This document shows, one piece after another, positions 22,220-33,929 of a stretch of DNA of 64,000 bases (the stretch's first letter is position 1; every line of letters begins with the position of its first letter). The position numbers and the translations under genes were made by a program. The DNA lies in NCBI GenBank assembly GCA_026122225.1, contig JANEZZ010001895.1, positions 1,116,001 through 1,180,000 on the forward strand, in the 5' to 3' direction. The notes below the pieces were generated by a model. The model was not told the DNA's origin. It ran no database searches and saw only the letters and a list, made by a program, of their open reading frames with translations. The stretch is from Heloderma charlesbogerti. Taxonomy: Eukaryota > Chordata > Lepidosauria > Squamata > Helodermatidae.

Positions 22220-24683
22220 AATAGCCTGAATACAGGATCTTTTAATGTCACTTTGAGGATTTATGTTAGTGTAAATGATTGGAATGCTAAAGTAGGAAGT
22301 CAAGAAATCACCGGGATAACAGGCAGGCATGGCCTTGGTGTACAAAACGAAGCAGGACAAAAGCTAACAGAGTTTTGCCAAGAGAACACGCTGATCATAG
22401 CAAACACTCTTTTCCAACAGCACAAGAGGCGACTCTACACATAGACATCACCAGATGGTCAATATCGAAATCAGATTGATTATGTCCTTTGCAGCCAAAG
22501 ATGGAGAAGCTCCATACAGTCAGTCAAAACAAGACCTGGAGCTGACTATGGCTCAGATCATGAGCTGCTTCTTGCAAAATTTCGGCTGAAATTGAAGAAC
22601 GTCGGGAAAACCACTAAACCGTTCAGGCATGACCTAAATCATATCCCTTATGAATATACAGTGGAGGTGAGGAATAGATTTCAGGGATTAGACCTGATAG
22701 ACAGAGTGCCTGAGGAACTATGGACGGAGGTCCATAACATTGTTCAGGAGGCAGCAACTAAATACATCCCAAAGAAAAAGAAATGCAAGAAAGCAAAGTG
22801 GCTGTCTGATGAGGCTTTACAAGTAGCTCACGAAAGAAGGGCAGCGAAAAGCAAGGGAGAAAGGGGAAGATATACCCAACTGAATGCAGAGTTCCAGAGA
22901 ATAGCAAGGAGAGACAAGAAGGCCTTCTTAAATGAACAATGCAAAGAAATCGAGGAAAACAACAGAATGGGAAAGACTAGAGATCTCTTCAAGAAAATTG
23001 GAGATCTCAAGGGAACGTTTTGTGCAAAGACGGGCATGATAAAGGACAAAGAAGGCAGGGACCTAACAGAAGCAGAGGTGGAAAGAATACACAGAAGAAC
23101 TATACAGGAAAGATCTGAATGTCCCTGATAGCCATGATAGTGCGGTCACTGAACTTGAGCCGGACATCCTCGAGAGTGAAGTCAAGTGGGCCTTAGGAAG
23201 CATTAGTAACAACAAAGCTAGCGGAGATGACAGTATTCCAGCCGAGCTATTTAAAATCCTAAAAGATGATGCTGTTAAAGTGCTGCAGTCAATATGCCAA
23301 CAAATCTGGAACACTCAACAGTGGCCACAAGACTGGAAAAGGTCAGTTTACATTCCAATTCCAAAGAAGGGCAACGCCGAAGTGTGTTCAAACTACCACA
23401 CAATTGCGCTCATTTCACATGCCAGCAAGGTGATGCTCAAAATCCTACAAGCTAGGCTTCAGCAGTATGTGAACCGAAAACTACTGGAAGTACAAGCTGG
23501 GTTTCGAAGAGGCAGAGGAACTAGAGATCAAATCGCCAACATTCGCTGCATCATGGAGAAAGCAAGAGAATTCCAGAAAAACGTCTATTTCTGCTTCATT
23601 GACTACGCTAAAGCCTTTGATTGTGTGGATCACAACAAATTGTGGCAAATTCTGAAAGTGATGGGAGTACCAGACCACCTTACCTGTCTCCTGAGAAACC
23701 TGTACGAGGGTCAAGAAGCAACAGTAAGAACCAGACATGGAACAACCGAGTGGTTCAAAATTGGGAAAGGAGTACGACAAGGCTGCACATTGTCACCCTG
23801 CTTATTTAACTTATATGCAGAGTACATCATGAGAAATGCCGGGTTGGATGAATCAGAGGTCGGAATTAAGATTGCTGGGGGAATTATCAACAACCTCCGA
23901 TATGCAGACGATACCACCCTAATGGCAGAAAGCCAAGAGGATCTAAAGAGCCTCTTGTTGAGGGTGAAAGAGGAGAGTGCAAAAGCTGGTTTGAAACTCA
24001 ACATTACAAAAACTAAGATCATGGCATCTGGCCCCATCACTTCCTGGCATATAGAAGGGGAAGAAATGGAAGCAGTGACAGATTTTACTTTCTTGGGCTC
24101 CAAGATCACCGCAGACGGTGACTGTAGCCATGAAATTAAAGGACGCTTGCTCCTTGGGAGGAAAGCTATGGCAAACCTAGACAGCAGAGTAAGAAGCAGA
24201 GACATCACCTTGCCGACAAAGGTCCGTCTAATCAAAGCTATGGTTTTCCCAGTAGTAATGTATGGCTGTGAGAGCTGGACTATAAGGAAGGCTGAGCGCC
24301 GAAGAATTGATGCTTTCGAACTGTGGTGCTGGAGAAGACTCTTACGAGTCCCCTGGACTGCAAGGAGGTCAAATCAGTCCATCCTAAAGGAAATCAACCC
24401 TGACTGCTCATTGGAAGGACAGATACTGAAGCTGAAGCTCAAATATTTTGGCCACCTAATGCAAAGAGAAAACTCCCTGGAAAAGACCCTGATGCTGGGA
24501 AAGACTGAAGGCAAAAGGAGAAGGGGACGGCAGAGGATGAGATGGCTAGATAGCATCACTGATGCAATGAATATGAACTTGAGCACGCTCCGGGAGAGAG
24601 TGCAGGACAGGAAGGCCTGGCGTGCTATGGTCCATGGGGTCACGAAGAGTCGGACACAACTGAACGACTGAACAACAACAACA
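22220..24683 (+). mobile_element. BovB LINE, 5'-truncated copy
   Basis: The 3' end has the BovB signature GGGGTCACGAAGAGTCGGAC, then GAACGACTGAAC and an AAC microsatellite tail (24672-24683). The exact 5' limit is unclear: similarity fades upstream of about 22250, so the copy is about 2.45 of the usual 3.2 kb. No clear target duplication was found. The tail abuts an AATCCTATGG-type MITE remnant. Confidence 0.9.
22240..24671 (+). pseudogene. BovB (RTE) LINE: 3' endonuclease and reverse transcriptase, broken
   Basis: BovB encodes one endonuclease-reverse transcriptase that copies its own RNA at a nicked chromosomal site. The copy is 5'-truncated. It starts in late endonuclease (NDWNAKVGSQEI near 22275) and keeps the SDHELLLAKF end near 22560. 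TAG stands where Trp is expected at about 22441. A small deletion at about 23078 shifts the frame. From about 23079 to 24671 it is open: a palm motif FIDYAKAFDCVDH (from 23597), GVRQGCTLSPCLF, an intact catalytic YADD at 23901-23912, then the BovB C-terminus CESWTIRKAERRRIDAFELW and a WCWRRLLRVPW stretch. The 463-codon stretch 23280-24671 is the longest open part. Resemblance to BovB is by recall but unambiguous. Confidence 0.93.
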
Positions 24684-24694
24684 AATGGGTTGGC

Positions 24695-24745
24695 GGGAGC
24701 AATCCTATGGCCCCTAGACAGAGTTTAGGGAGCCATAGGATAGTT
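24695..24745. repeat. MITE family D remnant
   Basis: GGGAGCAATCCTATGGCCCC and GGGAGCCATAGGATAG form a tight inverted pair, like the ends of the family D element at 18145. Confidence 0.5.
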
Positions 24746-24759
24746 TGGATTCAGAGCCA

Positions 24760-25133
24760 CAGCTCCAACCTGTCAAATCAATGTTTGTATCATAATATTA
24801 ATCCCATGTGACAAATTATTTTAATGCAAATTTGTGAATAAAAAGTTGTTTGAAACATTCTGCATGTTTTTTCATCCCCAATTACCCAAAGTCCCCCATT
24901 TCCTCCAGATCCTTGTGATTTCAACATTCCATAAAAGCTCCTCCCTATTAAAGACTTTGTATCTTGTTATGAACCCTTCATATTATAACTAGTACATAAC
25001 AAGATACAAAGCCTTATACATTCAGCCACACATTTTCCCCATTCATACCGCCATACATGCATCAGCAGTGTAATCATCTCTACACAGGTGAAGAAGCTTC
25101 CATTTTTTCAAACCCTGAGTACAAGACCTTTAG
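24760..25133. other. Unassigned AT-rich sequence
   Basis: No gene or repeat family recognised. A short inverted repeat (TTTGTATCTTGTTATG / CATAACAAGATACAAAG, 24955-25012) is the only structure. Confidence 0.4.
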
Positions 25134-25369
25134 ATTTATTTATTACATTTATATCCCACCTTCTTTCCCCTTGCAAGGAACCCAAGGCAGCTTACACAAT
25201 CTTCCTCTTCTCCATTTTATCCTCACAACAACCCTGGGCAAGTAGATTAGGCTGAGAGGTAGTGACTGGCCTGGAGTCACCCAGTGAGCTTCATGGCCAA
25301 GCAGGGACTAGAATTCAGATCGCCTGAGTCCCAGTCTGACACTCTAACCACTACACCACACTGGCTCTC
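25134..25369 (-). repeat. MIR-like SINE (tRNA-derived head, L2-like tail)
   Basis: On the minus strand: GAGAGCCAGTGTGGTGTAGT, a tRNA-like head, then CTCACTGGGTGACTCCAGG and GGTTGTTGTGAGGATAAAAT, then a tail of GGGATATAAATGTAATAAAT type. The layout is that of MIR/CORE SINEs. Other copies are at 50012 and 55457. Confidence 0.75.
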
Positions 25370-25892
25370 AGTGATGCCAGTAAAGTGTAACAAATCAGTT
25401 TCCCTTCCATCTTAAGTAACAGGTGCACATGCCCATAGTTTCCATAAAAGTATGGTTAACTGGGGGGGGGGGGAACAGTCCTCAGAGTAACATCCATCCA
25501 CACACAAAATAAGTACAATTAAATATTTTTCTAACCCCATTTTTTATTTGAAAATAGTCTTGCTGTTTTGAAATGCTGCATCAGTATATCTCAGCCCTGC
25601 CTTACCAGAGCAAGAAAAAACTTTCATTGCCTAGTCAAGACTTAATTTCAGCCAGAGCTCAGCTCCAGAACTTCATCATGCAAAATATGACTAAAGATAA
25701 CATGCCACATATATAGCATGGCTTTCCTTCCCTACTGAGAAACTGCGGCCAGCCTTTACCATCTGGGATTAAGGGATAGGATTTCGAGGGCAAGGACATG
25801 GCTTCTAGATAGATGCAAGACCAAGCACCTCTCTTTAAAAAAAACAAACCATTGTTTCTAGGCCAAGTTCTTCCTTTATGAAGTAGAAGTCA
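25370..25892. other. Unassigned sequence
   Basis: Nothing recognised. It contains a run of G at about 25461-25472. Confidence 0.35.
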
Positions 25893-26520
25893 ATAGTAGG
25901 GTTGGAAGGGGCCTATAAGACCATCAAGTCCAACCCCCCGCTCAATGCAGGAATCCAAGTCAAAGCATCCCTGACAAGCAGCTGTCCAGCTTCATCTTGA
26001 ATGCCTCCAGTATGGGAGAGCCCACCACCTCCCTAGGTAATTGGTTCCATTGTCGTATTGCTCTAACAGTCAGGAAGTTTTTCCTGCAGTTCAGCCGGAA
26101 TCTGGCTTCCTGTAACTTGAGCCCATTATTCCATGTCCTGCATTCTGGGATGATCGAGAAGAAATCCTGGCCTTCTTCTCTGTGACAACCTTTCAAGTAC
26201 TTGAAGAGCGCTATCATATCTCCCCTCAGTCTTCTCTTCTCAAGGCTAAACATGCCCAGTTCTTTCAGTCTCTCTTCATAGGGCTTTGTTTCCAGTCCCC
26301 TGATCATCTTTGTTGCCCTCCTCTGAACTCTCTCCAGCTTGTCTGCATCCTTCTTAAAGTGTGGTGCCCAGAACTGGACACAGTACTCCAGATGAGGCCT
26401 AACCAGTGCTGAGTAGAGGGGAACTAGTACTTCACGGGATTTGGAAGCTATGCTTCTATTAATGCAGCCCAAAATAGCATTGGCCTTTTTTGAAGCCACA
26501 TCACATTGCTGGCTCATATT
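25893..26520 (-). pseudogene. CR1 LINE 3' end with an open C-terminal frame
   Basis: The minus-strand frame 25960-26517 (185 codons) is the C-terminal region of CR1 reverse transcriptase, after the palm domain. It reads [20 protein letters not shown], then [35 protein letters not shown], and ends [16 protein letters not shown]...LSGML. The 3' UTR lies to the left. The copy is cut at about 26520, so no RT catalytic domain remains and it cannot move. The open frame suggests a fairly recent insertion. Confidence 0.9.
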
Positions 26521-26699
26521 TTAACTAATTTAAGTCAGTGATTTAAACTATTTTAGTGAGTAAGCAACAAAACTATGATTTAAAACTGTTGATTTTTCCT
26601 ACTAATCTGTCAGTTAAGAGAAAGGGACCTCATCATTGATTGACATAAGCAGAAGGACTGTTTTTGCAGATTAACAATGTCACTATATTCAATTAACAA

Positions 26700-26788
26700 A
26701 TACAATCCTATGCATGTTTACTCAGACCTAAGCCCCACTTATTTCAATGGGACTTGCTCCTAAGTAATTATGTATAGGACAGCAGCCT
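26700..26788. repeat. Short repeat family C, copy 4
   Basis: One of the best-preserved copies: ACAATCCTATGCATGTTTAC, CAATGGGACTTGCTCC and TATGTATAGGACAGCAGCC. Confidence 0.7.
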
Positions 26789-28740
26789 CAGTCCATCCCC
26801 AAGGAGAAGTTGCAGCAACACGCACATGTATTTGAGCAATGGCTGCGTAGCTCAGGCTTTTCTGATTCTTATCAGACCTATTTAGCACGCTAAATAATTG
26901 CTTATTTTTTCTAGGCAGCCAATTTGCAAATGTTACATTAGGCAGGCCCCACCAGATTGGTGGATTGCTAAAAGCCAAGTGCTCAGAGAGAGCAACATGT
27001 CACAAGGTGCCCTGGAGCAGCAGCAACATCCTCTTTCATGGGTGGGGCTCACAGGTGGATTCTGAATGAGAAGACAGTGTTCCATTGGGAGCCACTATAC
27101 ACTTAGTCAGTGGCCAGATCCCACTGCCTGGAACAACTTTTGCTTTTAGCAACAGGATGTGAATCTCTCCTACACTGTTTCTACAGGGAATAAATGCATT
27201 CCTCTCCTAGCTCAATATACGCAGACACTATTGCTTAGCCCAAGCAAGGATGAAAACCTGTTTAAAATGCTTAGGCACTGGCAGCAGCAAATCTCAAAAT
27301 CCAGCAGCCAACATTTAGCGCAGAGGCTTTGGGGATGTGACATTCCTGGGCATGCAGCATGACAGTGCTAAGATCCTGGCCAACTAGGCACCTGGGATTT
27401 CCCCCACCGTTAACTAAGAGAATTGGAGTCCCCAGGAACTATTCTCAAGTGACAGTTTACAGCATTGGGAGTGGCATCAACTAGCAAGGAAGGAAGCCAT
27501 GTTAACCCCTCCTCACTCAGTGCACAGTCATACCAAAAGGCTACTACAGGCTAGAAAGCAACCCGCATCAAATGGAAGGATTAAGTCTCTCCAAGGGGCA
27601 GGAGAGACAGAGACAACACTGCTGCTAACCAGCTCCTTCTCCCTTAAAGCCTTTCGGAACTATAAATGGGAATCAAGAGTTATAGTCCGTATTTTCACAT
27701 GCCAAAATATCAGCAGCCACCTTGATCTGCAGCTGTGGACAAACTTACTTCACTATCATCTCAGACCACTCCCTACATAGGAGATGAATTTCAGAAAAAT
27801 AAGTGATAATAAATGCAGAGGTATCCAGACACCTGGCAAAAAGCCAAGGGGGCAAAGACTCTGGAAGAAAAGAACAGGCAAAGGAAGCATCACAGCTGGC
27901 TGGGGGTTTCTTCTGGAGGATGCAACACCCCCCCAACCCCCCCCACACACAATGTTCTGTGGGCTGACAGGATGTGTTTTCAGAAAGCAGAGTCACTGTA
28001 AACCGAGGCAGAGAGACAGGGGAGCAGGTGATTCTTAACCCTCCCACCCCTAGCCCCAACCCAGTGGCAGATTCAGGAGAACAGCAGGAAAAGTATTACG
28101 CCTGGCAACTGAATTTCCTCGTGCAAACAAGTGCAGGTCCATAGCCGTCAGAGGCTGCAATAAGGTGGCTACTGAACTGGGGCACAAGAGGAAAACACTA
28201 GCCCGTCTCGACCAATAGCTTTCTAAAACAGCGATCCATTACGTATGGAGCCGGTGTAAAAAAGAGCCGTGAAAAACCTCACTTTAAAAAACAAAAATCA
28301 GATTTTACAAGTGAAGGACTCACAACAAAGGGGAGGAGTCAAACACCAGAGAATGAAACCCACATGCCTGAAGAATACAAGCGGCTGCTCCCCCCGACCC
28401 TCTTAGCACATTTCTGCTCCCACCCTTGCCCTAAGTCTATATACAGTCAGACACACCCCACTGTATACCGATTCTCTCTCACATACATACACTCGCACAC
28501 ACGCCAGGCCATTTCCTTCACACTCGCAGCCACTGTTGCTTCCTTGTCAGATTGTATGACCCCTCCCTCCCTCCCCTGAAGATTCTTCTGTCCAAAACGG
28601 CATGCCGCCCCCCAAACTGCCACCACCACCCCCCTGGGTGGTGACTCTCTTCTACTTGAAAATAAACAAAGCTACAGGGGGTGGGGGTAGGGTTGGCCTT
28701 CAGAGCTCACTTCGGAGACTCGCATTACAGCTGCTGCAGC
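26789..28740. other. Unassigned sequence left of the CpG island
   Basis: No repeat family or convincing exon. If a minus-strand gene starts in the CpG island, this would be its first intron. Confidence 0.3.
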
Positions 28741-28749
28741 CGAGTTCCA

Positions 28750-29830
28750 GGAAAAGAGACAGCCAAAGCCAGCCCGCCTTTTGCCCCTTCGGCTCAGGAA
28801 AAGCCCAGCTCTGCAACGTCAGGCTGCGGCTGGCTAGCAGCAGCTCCCCACGGTCGACACACGCGCCCTGGGACACGCCGCCAGCGCCACTGCAGTGCCT
28901 CCGGCTTCTACAAAACCCACCGCCCCTTGAACAATTCCCAGCAGGGTGAGAAGAGATGGGGGACGCCCACAGGGCGACAGGCGCTTCAGCGCTGCCTTTC
29001 CTGTGCTCGCTGCTGCTGCTAACGAATTACTTTACAAGCAAGAAGAATCAACGGCCGGGGAGGAGGGCGGAGTGTACTCCCAGCCAGCGCCAAAAGAGCA
29101 AAATATAAGGGAAGGGGTTTACTTACCAGCTGTCCGCTCCCCACGGCACTGCTTCCTTTGCAAGGCAGAAGAGCAACGCGGCGCGTTCCAAGGGGAGCAA
29201 GTGGGGCTCTTTAAAGGCAGCCTGGGGGAGAATGCAAACTTTGCATGGGGGTGGGGGCTGGAAGCCTCGTCCTGGATAAATCCTGAGGCGGCCCCTTCTC
29301 CTGCAAGGCGGCTGCTCGCTCTTCGTCAGTTCCCCGTTGGCCCGGTGCAGGGGCGAACTTTCCACCTCGGCGGCGGAGGAGCCCCCTGCTTGCAGCGCCC
29401 TCCCCGCATTGGCACCCAACGCCCAAGCGCCCGCCCGCTCACAGGCTGCTGTGACCGCGGCGGCGGCGGCTTGGACAATGCGTGTGTGCGCGAGTGCGCG
29501 TGCAGCACAAGGCGAGCCCCAGGCAGCCAGCAGCACACGCCCAAACCCCGCTCGCCGCCCACTCGTCACTCACAACCTCCCGGAGCAGCTGATAGGTGCT
29601 TCAGCGAAACCTTGGGGCACCCGGCCACGGCTCCCCCGCTACTCCGACCTCGTGGTGGGCTGCGGGACCTGCCAATCACGCCCAGAGCTCGCTTCTCCCC
29701 TGGCCCCGCCCGCCGCCGCCTTGGCCTGGGCGCTGGGAGGTCTGCGGGGGCTCGAGGGAAGGAGGGAGGAAACGGGCGTAGCGCGATGAGCGCGGGGAAT
29801 TGCCTCTCGCAGAGCTTATTTTTAGAGCTC
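28750..29830. promoter_or_regulatory. CpG island, probable promoter
   Basis: CpG dinucleotides become dense over about 1.1 kb, while the surrounding tens of kilobases are CpG-poor. It contains GC boxes (CCCCGCCCGCC at about 29703), a CCAAT box (GCCAATCACG at about 29670) and CGG-rich runs near 29458. It probably marks a transcription start. Direction is best argued for the minus strand because of the splice donor at 29126. The long open frames here (such as 28946-29950) are expected from GC-rich DNA and resemble no protein. Confidence 0.6.
29121..29600 (-). other. Candidate non-coding first exon with splice donor
   Basis: On the minus strand, exon sequence GGAGCGGACAGCTG runs into GTAAGTAA. 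This is a full consensus donor with intron start at 29126 and exon end at 29127, inside the CpG island. An open minus-strand frame (29123-29569) overlaps it but ends two codons past the donor and resembles nothing I know. I regard it as 5' UTR or a lncRNA exon. No partner exon could be identified to the left. Confidence 0.35.
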
Positions 29831-30310
29831 GCCGCTTCCTCCAGTCAAGCAAAGGCTCCTCTCCTTTTCTGCCGGGCGAGGGGCGCTCTCCCCCTTTCCT
29901 CCCTCGTTAGGCAAATATTTCCTTCTATCCCCAGCAATCTCTCCGTCTAGGCAACGCTTCACTCAGTAGCCTCCCCGTTTCCTTCCTCTATCTTAATAAT
30001 AATTAGAAAAGGCCCTTCTCTGTACGTGGCCTGGCTGTGTCGCCGTGTTTATTGCCGACTCTCCCCGCCTTTTCTCTGGCGGCGGCAGCGGCTCCCCCCC
30101 AGGGAGGCCTGTTTCTGTGCTGTAGTCTCTTTTGCTTCCTTCCTCTCCCTGCACAGGGAAGGATGAAGTGCCAGGCTGCGAAATGAACAGGGTGTGAGAA
30201 GACCACACCCGCCTGGATGGAAAATGGGGGTGGGGACAGAATCACACAAAGGACTGAAACTAGAGGGTCGTTCGCAAGATTCGCCTTCTCCTGGTCGCTG
30301 ATGATGTAAA

Positions 30311-30411
30311 ACAGCATTCCCCAACCTGGTCCCCCCCCAGCTATGCTGTCTGAGGGATTATGGGAGCTGTAGTCCAACACATCTGGAGGGCACCAAGTTG
30401 GGGACAGCTGA
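30311..30411. repeat. MITE family A, copy 8
   Basis: ATTCCCCAACCTGGTCC and GAGGGCACCAAGTTGGGGAC mark the ends. The left half is shortened. Confidence 0.75.
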
Positions 30412-31373
30412 TTTAAAATATTGCCCTCTGCTGAATTAGTTCCTGTACTGGGGGGGGGGGTGCATCACATGGTCAGTGAAAGTGGATTTTGAGAGCACTT
30501 GTGGTAGCAAAAAAGAAGCCATACTTAAAAACTGGAAGTCCAGGTCCATACCATCCACTCTTCAATGGACAGAGGACCTTACTGCCCTTTCTATACTGGA
30601 ATGTGCAGCTTACTACAAACAGCAGTCTCGAGAAACTGCTGGATATTTGGTCATCATATACTGATACATATGTTTGCATATCAATGAGAGCTTATATATG
30701 TCCTTGAATGTGTTCCAACTTAGTCCCAGTCCCCCCAACCCCATCCTCCTATTTTATTTGTATTGTGTAAAAGAGAAAATCAAATAAAAAATATTAATAA
30801 AATATTGCCCCCCACAAGGTTCTGTTATCAGAAAAACAGATCACAATGTTTCTTTAGAGCACATTCTTAAAAGTGATTGATGTTTGGTAAATTCTTGGGG
30901 GTGGGGGGCAGGGAACACCTTTGAGCTTTGCTACTGTTTGACTACCACCCCCCTGATTGCAAGAACATCGGCATCAGTTAAAGTGACCTTGACAGCGAGT
31001 GGGTAAGGCATGATAAACACTGGGATTTTTCTACTCTTTCAAAGCATGTTTGTGAAAACATTCTCACCAAGTATATATTAGTATCAAAATGCCCATCATC
31101 ATGATGGGCAGTGTGTGCACAGAGGAAGGCTGTGAATCTTACGCACGCACGCCCTGATAGACACTGGGCTATCCAGTGTCTGGGATAGGGATTGTCCTCA
31201 AGGCTATGACTTTAAACTGAGCATATATGTTAATGTTGGTTAGCTGCCAGAACATGGGAACTCTGCAACATGACCGCTCTCACACCACTTGGAGTATATG
31301 TGTGTACTGGCTAGGGCCTTGCATTTCCCCATAAGAATGCATGGCAGCCATTTGCAGCTAAAACGGTGTACTT
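30412..31373. other. Unassigned sequence
   Basis: No gene or recognisable repeat. It includes a G-run at about 30451 and an AT-rich stretch near 30750-30800. Confidence 0.35.
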
Positions 31374-31493
31374 CAGGGGTGAGCAACTTGTGGCCCTCCA
31401 GATGCCGTGGCCTACAATTTCCATCAACCCTAGCCAGCAGAGCTAGGAGTGGTAGGCCAAAACATCTGGAGGGCTGCAAGTTGCCCATTCCTG
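31374..31493. repeat. MITE family A, copy 9
   Basis: GGGGTGAGCAACTTGTGGCC and GGGCTGCAAGTTGCCCATTC are the inverted ends. Confidence 0.75.
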
Positions 31494-31552
31494 GTGTACT
31501 TGATGGGATGGGAGCTAAAGTTGCTTCCAGTGACTACATTCTCTAGGCTTAG

Positions 31553-31676
31553 TAGCAGGCAACTTCTAACCCTCCATATGTTTTGGCTTACAAGTCCCAT
31601 CATTCCTCACCATCGGCTATGCGAGCTAGGGCTTATGGCCAGATTATCTGGGGGGCCACAAGTTGCCCACCCCTGT
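31553..31676. repeat. MITE family A, copy 10
   Basis: Ends GGCAACTTCTAACCCTCCA and GGGGGGCCACAAGTTGCCCA. It lies only 60 bp from copy 9. Confidence 0.7.
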
Positions 31677-31689
31677 TCTAAGGTGAGGA

Positions 31690-32292
31690 TCAGCTTTTGC
31701 TCCCTGTGTTCTTCATACCAAAGTACTGCATACCTGCATCCTCCCTGAAGGGTCTCTGTCAGCAAAGACCAGGTTTGCTCAACCTCAGGGGTGGGAAGCA
31801 GATTTTGCCCCATTCCAATTATGGTGTCGCTAAGGCTTTTTCTTCTGTGGCACCCCAGTTGTGGAATGCCCTCCCCTTGCAGGCCCGATTGGCACAGACA
31901 TGGTTTCATTTCGGCGCCAAGTTATAACACAGCCTTTTACAAAGCCTTTGAGGGCTAAATGCATTCCCTAAAGTAGCACACTGTTTTAACTGTTGTATTT
32001 TTTTAGTTTTTAAGTTGGTATTAGCTTGTTTAATGGTTTAATATGTTTTTAGCTGTTTAAATTATTTATTGTTTTATACGGTCTAAATTATGAACTTGAG
32101 CACACTCCGGGAGAGAGCAGAGGACAGGAAGGCCTGGCGTGCTATGGTCCATGGGGTCACAAAGAGTCGGACACGACTGAACGACTGAACAACAACTATC
32201 TAAATTGATTTTATCTGTATTCCACCCTGAGGTCCTAATGATATAGGGTGGGATATAAATGTTTTAAATAAATAAATACAAATAAATAAGTA
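31690..32292 (+). mobile_element. L2-type LINE 3' end, split by a BovB stub
   Basis: The plus-strand translation has the C-terminal phrase FSSVAPQLWNALPLQARLAQ, then a 3' UTR with AAAGCCTTTGAGGGCTAAATG and a tail of AATAAATAAATAC type. The same UTR words follow the L2 element at 47.0-47.2 kb, so both belong to one subfamily. It is interrupted at 32090-32198 by BovB sequence. Confidence 0.8.
32090..32198 (+). mobile_element. BovB 3' stub with target duplication
   Basis: The sequence TGAACTTGAGCACACTCCGG to GACTGAACGACTGAACAAC is the last hundred bases of BovB, close to the copy ending at 24683. TCTAAATT stands on both sides (32082-32089 and 32199-32206), so it is an independent, strongly 5'-truncated insertion into the L2 tail. 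Confidence 0.88.
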
Positions 32293-32295
32293 CAC

Positions 32296-32372
32296 CTAGG
32301 CTATAATCCTATACACACTTCCCCATACACACTTACCTGAGTAGACGTGGATAGGATTGCACTGCTAGTTAC
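32296..32372. repeat. Short repeat family C, degenerate copy
   Basis: CTATAATCCTATACACAC and GAGTAGACGTGGATAGGATT match the family outline. Internal sequence has been lost. Confidence 0.5.
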
Positions 32373-32380
32373 TTTGTATA

Positions 32381-32461
32381 AGGGCGCAATCCTATGCATG
32401 TTTAGACAGAAGAAAGTCCTACAACTCCAGCTGTCTAAACATGCATAGGATTGTGCACTTA
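32381..32461. repeat. MITE family B, copy 4
   Basis: GGGCGCAATCCTATGCATG is mirrored by CATGCATAGGATTGTGCAC, with only one inner AGTCCTACAACTC word. It is bordered by TAA and TTA. Confidence 0.8.
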
Positions 32462-32462
32462 G

Positions 32463-33929
32463 TGAATGACAATGGCCTATTTTTATGGCAGAAAGCAAAA
32501 GGGTAGCCTCAGGCACCAAAGGGAAGGAAACAAACACACTGGTGACCATAATGTCTGGAATAGCAGCAGACTTTGCCTCCAGCTTAACAACTCTCTGGGC
32601 AGTTCACAAAGTATATTTATCATCCCATCTTTCTGCCATCATAGAACTTATATCACTTAGGCATCATTCTTGAGGTCATTGTTTTCAGCCCCAGGTATAG
32701 ATGTTTTCATACCTGAAGGCTGAAGCAAAAAGAAGTAAAAATTATACCTCTCCCACACTTTTTAAAAAGCTACATATGCAGACATTCTAACTGAACCCAT
32801 GGGGAGGACTGGGGTCATGCTGGCTCCACTTTGCCCCCCACCCCCAACATATATGTCATCCAAACATTGGACACTGCATATCCGCTGGCGCCTACTCATT
32901 TAGACTCCAGTGTGCATAGGCTTCAGTTGTGTCGTGAACTATAAGTGTAGGGCCCAGTGCAAACCTGATGTCCAACATATGGCCGCTGGGCATGGGCACC
33001 CCAATGGGTAGGGCTGGCAGAGTCATGATCCCACCCCCAAATGTGTACAATTCAAACATCCGCGTAGAGTTACAGAGATGGAGAATAAAGGCAGGAAAAT
33101 GGCAGTCCTTCCAGAATCTCCTGCCTACTTCACTTTATTCCACTGATAAGCCTGGCTGTTACTCAGTTCCATTAATTATGCTTCTTTAACATTTTTCATA
33201 TAACAATTGCATACCATGCTACAAATATCTGTTCATCAAGCCTCAAAATACACTGCAAGCTATTCTAATTATGATAGCATACGGAAGGTAAGGTTTTCAC
33301 ACTTCATTCATGTGGATGCCTATGCCAAGGAAACATGTAATAACTTATGCAAAATCATCCACTTTATGTAAATTATCTTGGTTTGCCTAAACTTGCTTGA
33401 TTTGTAGGACTTATGCTTGAACCCAACTTTTTTTTTTTAATCCTGGAATTTTTGGCAGGGAGTACTGTAGTTTCCAAAGGAAAGATCTGAAGAACAGCAA
33501 AAATATTTGAGTCGGGGAGCATCATTGCTGGAGGCTATAAGAGAATGATATATAGCCATGTAAGGCACAGACTTTTCTGAACAATGGAGCTTTTCATTGA
33601 CATTCCAATATATGTATGCCACCATGGGAGCTAGAAACTTGCTTTTGTCTAATGAATGCTGACCTGAGATGCTAAGACTGCAATCCTATTTACATACAGT
33701 AGGATCAGACTGCACAAATTCTATGCAACATGTTAGATTTGGTGACACAGAAGATCTATGGCTCCAATCAAGTTTTACAGGGCTCATCATTAACAATAGC
33801 ACATTCTGGTGAATATGCAATTACTAGTGTGATAAAAGCTGTTTAAATTTGTGACAAACCCGCCTGGGACTACATGAGAAAGATTTAGGAACATGTTATA
33901 AAATGAATTCCTGATGTTACACCATATTA
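32463..33929. other. Unassigned sequence
   Basis: No gene or repeat family recognised beyond a possible family C scrap at about 33680. Confidence 0.35.

Noticed and set aside
23711..24235. 174-codon minus-strand frame opposite the BovB RT
   Set aside because: Antisense to a clear reverse transcriptase with intact motifs. No family signature of its own.
22836..24684. BovB RT as a domesticated host gene
   Set aside because: The frame is that of an ordinary LINE copy ending in its AAC-type tail, with a nonsense codon and a frameshift upstream. There is no sign of host exons or conserved context.
28946..29950. 334-codon open frame in the CpG island as a host protein
   Set aside because: GC-rich DNA has few stop codons. 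Overlapping long frames exist on both strands here, and the translation is low-complexity with no family resemblance.
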